Shown here: positions 16,400 through 23,393 of the stretch, piece after piece | Layout: each line of letters begins with the position of its first letter | Position numbering within the stretch: the first letter of the stretch is position 1 | Assembly (NCBI GenBank): GCA_001725325.1 | Contig: MEFY01000002.1 | Span: 1,553,559 to 1,617,558 of the forward strand | From: Leifsonia sp. SCN 70-46 | GTDB lineage: Bacteria > Actinomycetota > Actinomycetes > Actinomycetales > Microbacteriaceae | Direction of reading: 5' to 3' | DNA: 64,000 bases | Notes under the pieces: model-generated | The model's database searches: none | What the model was told of the DNA's origin: nothing | What the model saw: only the letters and a program-made list of their open reading frames with translations | Position numbers and translations under genes: made by a program

Positions 16400-17080
16400 A
16401 TGACAACGACACGAGCCGTTCGGATCCTGGTCGTCGACGAGGAGGAGCCTCTCACCCACGTGCTCCGTCTCGCCCTCGAGCTCGAGGGGTGGGAGGTGCG
16501 CGTCGTCCCGAGCGGATCGGGCGCGATCGACGCGATCCCCGAGTTCGAGCCCGACATCGTGCTCATGGACATGATGCTGCCCGACGCCCTCGGCACCGAC
16601 GTCGTCGCCGACCTGCGGTCGCGCGGCGTCGCGACGCCCATCGTCTTCCTCACGGGCCGTGCCTCGCACGAGGACCGCGTGGCGGGCTACGCCGCGGGCG
16701 CCGACGACTACCTCACGAAGCCGTTCGGCCTCGAGGAGGTCGTCGACCACCTCCGCCCGCTCGTGCGCAGGCTGGGCCTCGCCCCGACGAGCCGCCAGTA
16801 TGCCGACCTCGTGCTCGACGACTCCACGAGCGAGGTGTGGCGCGGCGACGAGCGCATCCCGCTCACCCCCATCGAGTTCGAGATGCTGCGCGCCCTCCTC
16901 GAGGCGCACGACACCCCGCTCACGCTCGGCCAGGTGCTGCGCCAGCTCGCCGTGCGCGGCACGCGCGTGCCGCGCGAGCTCGCCCAGCGCATGCTCGACC
17001 GCATGCGCACGCTCGTCAACAGCGACCGCCTCCCGCTCGTGCACGTCGTGGGCGCGGGGGGATGGATGCTCGCGGCCTAG
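16400..17080 (+). CDS. Orphan OmpR-type response regulator
   Basis: 226-residue two-domain regulator. The receiver domain (residues 8-120) has the acidic pocket D13-E14-E15, phospho-acceptor D57 (LMDMMLPD), T85 (FLTGR) and K107 (LTKPFG). The C-terminal winged helix (about 130-226) begins with the usual beta strands (ADLVLDDSTSEVWRGDERIPLT) and includes TPIEFEMLRALLE. GGGAG precedes the ATG. No histidine kinase gene is nearby, so its sensor must be elsewhere. All phosphorylation residues are intact, so normal signalling is expected. Confidence 0.88.
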   Translation: MTTTRAVRILVVDEEEPLTHVLRLALELEGWEVRVVPSGSGAIDAIPEFEPDIVLMDMMLPDALGTDVVADLRSRGVATPIVFLTGRASHEDRVAGYAAGADDYLTKPFGLEEVVDHLRPLVRRLGLAPTSRQYADLVLDDSTSEVWRGDERIPLTPIEFEMLRALLEAHDTPLTLGQVLRQLAVRGTRVPRELAQRMLDRMRTLVNSDRLPLVHVVGAGGWMLAA

Positions 17081-17210
17081 CGCCCGCCCACGGCCTGCAC
17101 CCGGCCTGCCGCCCGGCCTGGCGCGCGCGCCTCCCTCTCGGCCCGGCGCTGCCACCCCCTTCGCGCCCGCCCCTTGCCGTTTCGACGTCTCGTCCGACCT
17201 CCTTGCCCAA

Positions 17211-17249
17211 CTCCATACATTTGCGATCTCTCCTAACAAATGTATGGAG
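17211..17249. repeat. 13-bp perfect inverted repeat between convergent genes
   Basis: CTCCATACATTTG (17211-17223) and CAAATGTATGGAG (17237-17249) are exact complements with a 13-nt loop, and three more outer pairs are possible after one mismatch. The arms are AT-rich compared with the surrounding sequence, and no T-run follows. It lies between the 3' ends of the response regulator and the luciferase-like gene. It could be a bidirectional terminator, a protein-binding site or a small mobile-element remnant. Confidence 0.6.
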
Positions 17250-17281
17250 CTGGCCAAGCGTTGCGGCAGGGAGAATCGCTC

Positions 17282-17316
17282 GCGAGACGCGAGACGCGAG
17301 ACGCGAGACGCGAGAC
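17282..17316. repeat. Five tandem copies of a 7-bp repeat
   Basis: GCGAGAC is repeated five times without a mismatch, then GC, directly abutting the stop codon of the luciferase-like gene (17319-17321, minus strand). Such a short array is prone to copy-number change by slippage. Confidence 0.85.
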
Positions 17317-17318
17317 GC

Positions 17319-18347
17319 CTAGAGCATCGCGCGCGCGGCCTCAACGGCGGCGACGCGCCCCTCTCGCGTCGGGGCGAGCGGGGCGATCATGAGGGTCGTG
17401 ACTCCCGACTCCACGAAGGCGGCTACGCGCTCGCGCACCTCGGACTCCGTGCCGATGAGGGCGGTGTCGCGCACGAGGTCGTCCGGCAGGGCTGCTGCCG
17501 CGGCATCCTTCTCGCCCGCCAGGTAGAGCTCCTGCACGCGCGCCGCCTCGTCGGCGTAGCCGTAGCGCACCGCCAGGTCGTTGTAGAAGTTGGCGGTGCG
17601 CGCGCCCATGCCCCCCACGTACAGCGCCATGCGCTCGCGGTGGCCCTGCAGCGCGAGCTCCGCGCCGGGTCCGACGTGGAACGGCACGGTCACGATGACG
17701 TCGAGCGGTCCGAGGTCGGGCGACCTGCGCGCGGTGCCCGCGGCCAGGGCGTCCCCCCACGCCTCGGCGCTCTTGGCCGGGTGGTAGAAGAGCGGCAGCC
17801 AGCCGTCCGCGATCTCGGCGGTCTGCTCGACGGCCTTGGGGGTGAGCGAGGCGAGCGCGATGGGGATGCCCGCCCGCACGGGATCGTTGATGAGCTTGAG
17901 CGGCTTGCCGAGGCCGCCCGGCAGCGGGATCTGGTAGCTCACGCCCGAGTGCTCGAGGCGCTCGCGCCGCCACACCGCGCGGCAGATCTCCACGATCTCG
18001 CGCTGGCGCCCGAGGGGGGCGGTGAACGGCACGCCGTGGAAGCCCTCGACGACCTGGGCGCCCGACGAGCCGAGCCCGAGCTCGAAGCGGCCGCCCGACA
18101 CCGAGTCGAGGCCCGCGGCCGTCATGGCGATGAGCGCGGGCGTGCGGGAGTACACGGGCAGGATCGCCGACATGAGCGTCACGCGCTCGGTGATCGCGGC
18201 GAGGTAGCCGAGCCTGCTCACGGCGTCGAACGAGTAGGCCTCGGCGACCGCGACGACGTCGATCCCCGCGCGCTCGAACTCGGTGACCTCGGTGGCGGAG
18301 CGCGCGAAGTCGTCCGCGTAGTCGACGGTGATGCCCAGGCGGGTCAT
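17319..18347 (-). CDS. LLM-class (luciferase-like) flavin-dependent monooxygenase
   Basis: 342-residue TIM-barrel oxidoreductase of the bacterial luciferase/F420-dependent superfamily. Typical features are the start MTRLGITVDYADDF, the ERAGIDVVAVAEAYSFD segment, ITERVTLMSAILPVYSRTPA and the RFELGLGSSG loop that binds flavin or F420 phosphate. The C-terminal TLMIAPLAP segment is typical of Mer/F420 homologues. I favour F420 as cofactor because of the actinobacterial background, but the sequence does not settle it. It starts 5 bp after the stop of the RidA gene and is probably co-transcribed with it. Confidence 0.85.
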   Translation of the reverse strand: MTRLGITVDYADDFARSATEVTEFERAGIDVVAVAEAYSFDAVSRLGYLAAITERVTLMSAILPVYSRTPALIAMTAAGLDSVSGGRFELGLGSSGAQVVEGFHGVPFTAPLGRQREIVEICRAVWRRERLEHSGVSYQIPLPGGLGKPLKLINDPVRAGIPIALASLTPKAVEQTAEIADGWLPLFYHPAKSAEAWGDALAAGTARRSPDLGPLDVIVTVPFHVGPGAELALQGHRERMALYVGGMGARTANFYNDLAVRYGYADEAARVQELYLAGEKDAAAAALPDDLVRDTALIGTESEVRERVAAFVESGVTTLMIAPLAPTREGRVAAVEAARAML

Positions 18348-18352
18348 CCTCG

Positions 18353-18745
18353 CTACTCCACTACCGCGAGGGCGTCGATCTCCACGAGCATCTGCGGCAG
18401 CGGCAGCTCGGGGAAGACCGTCGTGCGCGAGGGCAGGATGCCGCTCGGCACGTGCAGCGACATGAACTCCGCGTACGCCCCGTTCATGGCCGCGAAATCG
18501 TCGCGCGTCGTGAGGTAGACGCGCAGCATGACGACGTCCTCGAACGAGCTGCCCGCGGCCTCGAGGATGGCCCGCAGGTTCTCGAGCGTCTGGCGCGTCT
18601 GCTCCGTGACATCGGTCGAGAACTCGCCGGTCACCGGGTGCGCGCCGCCCTGGCCGCTCACGGCGAGGATCGGGCCCTTGCGCACCGCCTGCGAGAACAT
18701 CGGCATGGGGGCGGGTGCGGCGTCGGCGACGATCCTCGATTTCAT
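18353..18745 (-). CDS. RidA/YjgF family enamine/imine deaminase
   Basis: 130-residue trimeric-type RidA protein. The C-terminal signature SRTTVFPELPLPQMLVEIDALA contains the conserved arginine and LP motif that bind the carboxylate of 2-imino acids. It is followed closely by the luciferase-like gene, and it is divergent from a D-threonine-aldolase-like PLP enzyme whose start codon is only 22 bp away. RidA proteins hydrolyse the reactive enamines released by PLP dehydratases, which fits this pairing. Start ATG 18745 has a leaderless -10 element at 18752-18757. Confidence 0.88.
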   Translation of the reverse strand: MKSRIVADAAPAPMPMFSQAVRKGPILAVSGQGGAHPVTGEFSTDVTEQTRQTLENLRAILEAAGSSFEDVVMLRVYLTTRDDFAAMNGAYAEFMSLHVPSGILPSRTTVFPELPLPQMLVEIDALAVVE

Positions 18746-18751
18746 GCTGCA

Positions 18752-18761
18752 ACGCTAGCCT
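18752..18761. promoter_or_regulatory. Back-to-back overlapping -10 elements
   Basis: The minus strand reads TAGCGT (18757-18752), 6 nt before the RidA ATG. The plus strand reads TAGCCT (18756-18761), 6 nt before the PLP-enzyme ATG. The two hexamers share the same TA base pairs, so only one polymerase could initiate at a time. Confidence 0.6.
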
Positions 18762-18767
18762 TAACGC

Positions 18768-19931
18768 ATGCACGACGTCGCGCTCGGGCCGTGGGCCAAG
18801 TCCTTCCCCTCCTCGAGCTGGGGCATGACGGCGCGCGAGTTCGTGAGCACCGAGCCCCGGCTGTCGTCGTTCGCGACCCCCCTGCTCACGATCGACCGCG
18901 AGGCGGCCGCCGGCAACGTCGCCGTCATGGCCGACTGGCTCGTCGAGCGCGGCCTCGAGATCGCCCCGCACGGCAAGACGACGATGGCCCCGCAGCTCTG
19001 GCAGCAGCTCCTCGACGGGGGAGCGTGGGGCATCACGCTCGCGACGGGCTGGCAGGTGCAGCTCGCGCGGTCGTTCGGGGTGCGCCGCATCATCCTCGCC
19101 AACGAGCTCATCGACCCCGTCGCCCTCCGCTGGCTCGGCGTCGAGCTCGCCGACCCGTCGTTCGAGTTCGCGTGCTGGGTCGACAGCGTCGACTCGGTCG
19201 AGCTCATGCGCGCGGGCCTCGCGGGCGCCGCCCGTCCGGTCGACGTCGTCGTCGAGCTCGGCTCCGGGCGCACGGGCGCCGGCACGGTCGAGGATGCCCT
19301 CGCCGTCGCCGCGGCGGTCGACGCGGCCCCCGAGCTCAGGCTCGTGGGAGTGGGCGGATACGAGGGCTCGGCGGGCAGCACGCGCTCCGCTGCGGACCTG
19401 GACGCCGTGCGCGCCCACCTCGACCGCATCGTCGCCGTGCACGACGTGCTCGACTGGCAGCTCAAGCCCATCGTCACGGCGGGCGGCAGCGCCTACTTCG
19501 ACCTCGTGGCCGAGCGCCTCGGCCCCCTCGTCGGCCGCGCGACCGTCGTGCTGCGCTCGGGCGCGTACCAGCTGCACGACGAGGGCTTCTACCGCGGCAT
19601 CACGCCCCTGCCGGGACTGCGCTCGGCCATGCACGGCTGGGCGCGCGTGCTCTCACGGCCCGAGCCGGGTCTCGCGATAGTCGACGGCGGCAAGCGCGAC
19701 TTCCCGTACGACCTCGACCTGCCCACGACCGTGCACGGACCGCTCTCGAAGCTCAACGACCAGCACGGCTACCTCCCCGTGGTCGAGGATGGTCCCGCCG
19801 TCGGCGACATCCTGCGCCTCGGCCTCTCGCACCCGTGCACGGCGTTCGACAAGTGGCGGCTCATCCCCGTCGTCGAGAACGCCGACGCCGACGACCCGCG
19901 CGTCGTCGACCTCGTGCGGACGTTCTTCTAG
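18768..19931 (+). CDS. PLP-dependent D-threonine aldolase/D-serine dehydratase-like enzyme
   Basis: 387-residue enzyme with the fold type III (alanine racemase-like) barrel at the N-terminus and the D-serine dehydratase-like domain at the C-terminus. The PLP lysine is K70 in APHGKTT. The metal-binding pair of the family is H355/C357 in GLSHPCTAFD. Members cleave D-threonine-type beta-hydroxy amino acids or deaminate D-serine. It is divergent from RidA, which would clear enamine products. There is no signal peptide. ATG 18768 has no ribosome site but a -10 element 6 nt upstream. Confidence 0.85.
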   Translation: MHDVALGPWAKSFPSSSWGMTAREFVSTEPRLSSFATPLLTIDREAAAGNVAVMADWLVERGLEIAPHGKTTMAPQLWQQLLDGGAWGITLATGWQVQLARSFGVRRIILANELIDPVALRWLGVELADPSFEFACWVDSVDSVELMRAGLAGAARPVDVVVELGSGRTGAGTVEDALAVAAAVDAAPELRLVGVGGYEGSAGSTRSAADLDAVRAHLDRIVAVHDVLDWQLKPIVTAGGSAYFDLVAERLGPLVGRATVVLRSGAYQLHDEGFYRGITPLPGLRSAMHGWARVLSRPEPGLAIVDGGKRDFPYDLDLPTTVHGPLSKLNDQHGYLPVVEDGPAVGDILRLGLSHPCTAFDKWRLIPVVENADADDPRVVDLVRTFF

Positions 19932-19950
19932 GTGCTCGGCGCCCGCTGGA

Positions 19951-20586
19951 TCAGGGGAGCCAGGGCAGCGGGTCGACGCGCGAGCCGCCCGCGTAGACCT
20001 CGAAGTGCAGGTGGGGCACCGACGCGTAGCCCGTCTGGCCGACGAGGCCGAGGGCGTCGCCCGCGTTGACGTACTGGCCCACCGAGACCGACTGCGAGCC
20101 CGAGATCATGTGCGCGTAGAGGGTGTAGATGCCGCCGCCGTGGTCGACCTTGACGTACGCGCCCCAGCCGGAGTCCTCGGCGACGGTCACGACGGTGCCG
20201 GGGGAGGCGGCCATGATCGTCGACCCGCCCGCGGCCATGATGTCGATGCCGCCGTGGAACTCGCCGCCGTCGCGGTAGCCGAACCCGTCGTTGACGGCCG
20301 TCGTGTTGGCCGGCCACATCACGAGGGTGCCCGTGATCGCGGAGAAGGTCGCGGCGGGAGTCTCGACGACGGTCTCGACGCCGAAGGCGTCGCGCACGAC
20401 GGTCGGCGCGGCGGTGCTGCCGTACGCCGACGCGAACGTCTGGGCGTCGACGAGCTGCCGGGGGCTCGTGGGGGCGGCGGGCGCCTCTGCGTACACCGAG
20501 TTGCCGTTGCCGGCGAGCGCGGCAGCGGGGACGCTGACGCCGATGAGCAGGGTCGTGACGGCGCAGATCGTCAGGGAGCGTTTCAC
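19951..20586 (-). CDS. Secreted M23-family metallopeptidase
   Basis: 211-residue exported protein: basic start MKRSLT, hydrophobic core, and cleavage probably after AALAG near residue 25. The C-terminal LytM/M23 domain (residues about 95-205) shows the zinc ligands in HGGIDI and HLHFEV. A cell-wall endopeptidase is expected, cutting peptide cross-links outside the membrane. A linker rich in Ala, Thr and Val separates the signal from the domain; no LysM or coiled coil is visible. GTG start with GGAAGAGA upstream. The long upstream region carries a LacI-type operator. Confidence 0.88.
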   Translation of the reverse strand: MKRSLTICAVTTLLIGVSVPAAALAGNGNSVYAEAPAAPTSPRQLVDAQTFASAYGSTAAPTVVRDAFGVETVVETPAATFSAITGTLVMWPANTTAVNDGFGYRDGGEFHGGIDIMAAGGSTIMAASPGTVVTVAEDSGWGAYVKVDHGGGIYTLYAHMISGSQSVSVGQYVNAGDALGLVGQTGYASVPHLHFEVYAGGSRVDPLPWLP

Positions 20587-20632
20587 GAAGTTCGTCTCTT
20601 CCGGGTCTTGTGTTCTACGGAATCAGCCAGTT

Positions 20633-20648
20633 GAGACCCCTTGGTCTC
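20633..20648. repeat. 6-bp hairpin in the leader of the M23 peptidase gene
   Basis: GAGACC-CCTT-GGTCTC forms a perfect 6-bp stem with a 4-nt loop, about 47 nt upstream of the GTG on the transcribed leader. It is not recognisable as part of a known riboswitch. Confidence 0.45.
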
Positions 20649-20755
20649 GCCTCAGCCGCCTCACCCATTCGCCACGCGAACATGGAGAGCATCCGACCGG
20701 ACACTGGCCAACCGACACGACCCGGATAGGCACGGGCGCGCAGGCAAGCTGTCCA

Positions 20756-20787
20756 AGGATACCAGAGGGCGTGTGAAAACGCTTCCA
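20756..20787 (-). promoter_or_regulatory. Promoter with LacI/cre-like operator upstream of the M23 peptidase
   Basis: TGAAAACGCTTCCA (20774-20787) matches the LacI-family/cre consensus TGNAANCGNTTNCA at every fixed position. On the minus strand TATCCT (20761-20756) could be the -10, which puts the operator over the -35 region. The leader would then be about 160 nt. No LacI-family gene is in the window. Confidence 0.5.
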
Positions 20788-20861
20788 TGACTTTGGCCGC
20801 GCGTCCCGGCACGGGCCTTGACGCAGCGCGCACGGTTCGCCCGCGGGTCCGCGCGCGCCGC

Positions 20862-20867
20862 TAGCGT
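20862..20867 (+). promoter_or_regulatory. -10 element, leaderless-type start
   Basis: TAGCGT, 8 nt before the GTG at 20876; no Shine-Dalgarno sequence. Confidence 0.5.
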
Positions 20868-20875
20868 TGCGCAGC

Positions 20876-21286
20876 GTGAGGGCGTTCGTGCACCGTGAGG
20901 CGCCCCCGCACGTGCTCATGCTGGGCGTCATGGCGGGCACGATGGCGTCGCACTCGGCGCTCGCGTCGCTCGCCGGGGCGGCCCTCCTCGTGGTCGTCTC
21001 CGTGCCGTGCGCCGCGCTCTCGCGCACGCACGCGTTCCTGCGCGCGCACGTGCTCGACCTGTGGTCGATGGCACTCGTGATGCTCGCCCTCCTGCCGTGG
21101 GGCGGCGGGCACCACGCCGTGGCGCTCCCGTCGGCGGGGGCGTTCGCCGTGGTGGTCGCGGGGTGGGCGTGTGCACGGGTGTGGCTCGGCACGCGCGGCG
21201 GCCGCGGGCGGTGGCGGGGAGCCGCGGCATCCTGCGCCCTGACCGCGACGGGGCTCGCGGCGATGGCCATCGCCTGCGCGGTGTAG
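20876..21286 (+). CDS. Small membrane protein of unknown function
   Basis: 136 residues with four likely transmembrane segments (around residues 13-32, 34-50, 63-82 and 90-106, with another hydrophobic end at 115-135). Family not recognised. GTG 20876 is preferred because of the adjacent -10 element; the in-frame TTG at 20867 lies inside that element. It ends 13 bp before the 3-hydroxyisobutyryl-CoA hydrolase gene, so it may be the first gene of that transcription unit. Confidence 0.6.
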   Translation: MRAFVHREAPPHVLMLGVMAGTMASHSALASLAGAALLVVVSVPCAALSRTHAFLRAHVLDLWSMALVMLALLPWGGGHHAVALPSAGAFAVVVAGWACARVWLGTRGGRGRWRGAAASCALTATGLAAMAIACAV

Positions 21287-21299
21287 TTCACTGGGGGAC

Positions 21300-22286
21300 G
21301 TGGAAGATGTCCTCCTTGAGCGGCGCGGCCCCCTCGCGCACATCACCCTGAACCGGCCGCACGCGATGAACGCGCTCACGCACGGCATGGTCGTCGCGAT
21401 CGCCGCGGCGCTCGACGGGTGGGAGCACGACGACTCCGTGGAGCGCATCCTGCTCACGGGAGCGGGCGAGCGCGGCCTGTGCGCCGGCGGCGACATCGTC
21501 TCGATGTACCGGGATGCGACGGCAGGGGACGGCTCCGTCACCGAGACCTTCTGGCGCGACGAGTTCGCGCTCAACGCCCGCATCGCGCGCTACCCCAAGC
21601 CGTTCGTCGCCGTCATGGACGGCGTCACGCTCGGCGGCGGCGTCGGGGTCTCCGCCCGCGCCTCGCACCGCGTCGTCACCGAGCGCTCGCTCGTGGGCAT
21701 GCCCGAGACGACGATCGGGTACATCCCCGACGTCGGCGGCACGTGGCTGCTGTCGCACACGCCGGGAGAGCTCGGCACCTACCTCGCGCTCTCCGCCCGC
21801 CCCGTGGGGCCGGGCGACGCGATAGCCCTGGGGCTCGCGGACTGGTTCGTGCCGTCGGAGCTGCTGCCGGCGCTCATCGAGTCCGGCGACCCGGCGTCGG
21901 TCGCCCAGGTGCCGCCGCCCGTGCAGCTCGTGCGTGAGCGCGGCTGGATCGACGAGGCGTTCGCGGGCGACGACCTCGCGGGCATCCTCGAGCGCATCGA
22001 GGGCCGCGAGGTCGCCGCCGTCATCGCGGGCAAGTCGCCCACGGCGCTCGCCGTGACTCTCGCATCCCTGCGGCGGTCGCGCGAGCTGCCCGACCTGGAG
22101 GCGGCACTGGCCCAGGAGTTCCGGGTGTCGATGCACGCGCTCGCCATGCCGGACTTCGCGGAGGGCATCCGCGCGCAGGTGATCGACAAGGACAGGACGC
22201 CGCGCTGGAACCCCGCGCGCGTCGAGGATGTGACGGGCGTGGAGTCGTTCTTCGCGCCCGTGGAGAGGGAGCTGTGGACACGATAA
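21300..22286 (+). CDS. 3-hydroxyisobutyryl-CoA hydrolase
   Basis: Crotonase-fold hydrolase of valine breakdown: releases 3-hydroxyisobutyrate from its CoA ester. Diagnostic features are the oxyanion-hole segments [12 protein letters not shown] (residues about 59-70) and TLGGGVGVS, the catalytic loop [14 protein letters not shown], and the C-terminal [10 protein letters not shown] that separates this group from enoyl-CoA hydratases. 328 residues. GTG 21300 follows a GGGGG run. It overlaps the enoyl-CoA hydratase gene by 13 bp, and together they could handle two consecutive steps of valine catabolism. Confidence 0.85.
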   Translation: MEDVLLERRGPLAHITLNRPHAMNALTHGMVVAIAAALDGWEHDDSVERILLTGAGERGLCAGGDIVSMYRDATAGDGSVTETFWRDEFALNARIARYPKPFVAVMDGVTLGGGVGVSARASHRVVTERSLVGMPETTIGYIPDVGGTWLLSHTPGELGTYLALSARPVGPGDAIALGLADWFVPSELLPALIESGDPASVAQVPPPVQLVRERGWIDEAFAGDDLAGILERIEGREVAAVIAGKSPTALAVTLASLRRSRELPDLEAALAQEFRVSMHALAMPDFAEGIRAQVIDKDRTPRWNPARVEDVTGVESFFAPVERELWTR

Positions 22287-23038
22287 CCGTCGAGACCCGG
22301 GGGCGGGTCGGCATCATCACCCTCAACCGGCCGGAGGCGCTCAACGCGCTCAACGCGCGGCTCATGGCGGAGGTCGTCGAGGCCGCGGCCGACTTCGACT
22401 CGTCGCGCGACATCGGCTGCATCGTCGTCACGGGCTCGGAGCGGGCGTTCGCGGCGGGCGCCGACATCAAGGAGATGGCGACCCTGCGCTACCAGCAGGT
22501 GTACCTCGACGGCCTGCTCACGGGATGGGAGCGCTTCGCGCGCCTGCGCACGCCCACCATCGCGGCGGTCGCGGGCTACGCGCTCGGCGGCGGGTGCGAG
22601 CTCGCCATGATGTGCGACTTCATCATCGCCGCAGACACGGCGAAGTTCGGCCAGCCCGAGATCAACCTGGGGGTCATCCCCGGGCTCGGCGGCACCCAGC
22701 GGCTCACGCGCGCCGTCGGCAAGGCGCGAGCCATGGAGCTCGTGCTCACGGGCCGCACGATGGGCGCGGAGGAGGCGCTCACCGCGGGCCTCGTCGCGCG
22801 CGTCGTGCCCGCCGACCGTCTCGTCGACGACGCCGTCGAGACGGCGACCGTCATCGCCTCGAAGTCGCTCGCCGCCCTGTACGCGGCGAAGGAGTCGGTC
22901 GACGTCGCGTTCGAGTCGACCCTCGCCGAGGGCCTGCGCTTCGAGAAGCGCGCGTTCGGCGCCCTCTTCGCCCTCGACGACCGCGCGGAGGGCATGGCGG
23001 CGTTCATCGAGAAGCGCGAGCCGCGTTTCAACGCGTAG
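22274..23038 (+). CDS. Enoyl-CoA hydratase
   Basis: Adds water across 2-enoyl-CoA. 254 residues, crotonase fold. The oxyanion hole is visible at [11 protein letters not shown] (residues about 59-69) and [15 protein letters not shown] (about 100-114). The two catalytic glutamates fall in GGGCELA and in the [20 protein letters not shown] stretch, as in classical hydratases. GTG start with GGAGAGGGAG upstream, inside the end of the preceding hydrolase gene. It probably works with that hydrolase in valine or short-chain acyl-CoA catabolism. Confidence 0.88.
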   Translation: MDTITVETRGRVGIITLNRPEALNALNARLMAEVVEAAADFDSSRDIGCIVVTGSERAFAAGADIKEMATLRYQQVYLDGLLTGWERFARLRTPTIAAVAGYALGGGCELAMMCDFIIAADTAKFGQPEINLGVIPGLGGTQRLTRAVGKARAMELVLTGRTMGAEEALTAGLVARVVPADRLVDDAVETATVIASKSLAALYAAKESVDVAFESTLAEGLRFEKRAFGALFALDDRAEGMAAFIEKREPRFNA

Positions 23039-23072
23039 GCCGCCGCCCGCGCGCCGGTGTGCACGCGTCGTT

Positions 23073-23336
23073 CTAGATCCCGCGCGCCCGCGCGAGCGCC
23101 TCGACGGCGTCCTTCGCCTCCTTGAGGCCGCAGTTGGTGTGGGCGCGGTAGAGCTTGATCGCCTCGATGAGCTTTCCGCGGTCGAGCGCCGCGAGCACGT
23201 CGGGGTAGCCGCCCTCGGCGGCGGCGGCGGCCTCGAGCTGTCCGAGGCCCGTGCGGCGGGCGAGCACGTTCACGAGCTCGGTGAGCCGGCGCACCTCGTG
23301 CTCGAGCGCGTCGATCCGTTCGCTGTCGGTGGGCAT
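23073..23336 (-). CDS. Small protein with ribosomal L7/L12 C-terminal-like domain
   Basis: 87 residues. The N-terminal 35 residues form a probable coiled coil (SERIDALEHEVRRLTELVNV). The C-terminal half (KLIEAIKLYRAHTNCGLKEA...KDAVE) matches the helix-turn-helix of the ribosomal stalk protein L7/L12 C-terminal domain. It lacks the L7/L12 dimerisation domain and hinge, so it is not the stalk protein. Stand-alone relatives occur in actinobacteria without known function. GGAGG lies about 10 nt upstream. Confidence 0.75.
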   Translation of the reverse strand: MPTDSERIDALEHEVRRLTELVNVLARRTGLGQLEAAAAAEGGYPDVLAALDRGKLIEAIKLYRAHTNCGLKEAKDAVEALARARGI

Positions 23337-23393
23337 GGGAAGGGCCTCCGTCCTGTCGTCTCTCGACGCTATCGGACGGAGGCCCCTGCCCTG

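Noticed and set aside
20587-20875. Possible ydaO-type (c-di-AMP) riboswitch in the leader of the M23 peptidase gene
   Set aside because: Such riboswitches often precede wall hydrolase genes in actinobacteria, but the conserved core segments are not present; only a small hairpin and a LacI-type operator are visible.
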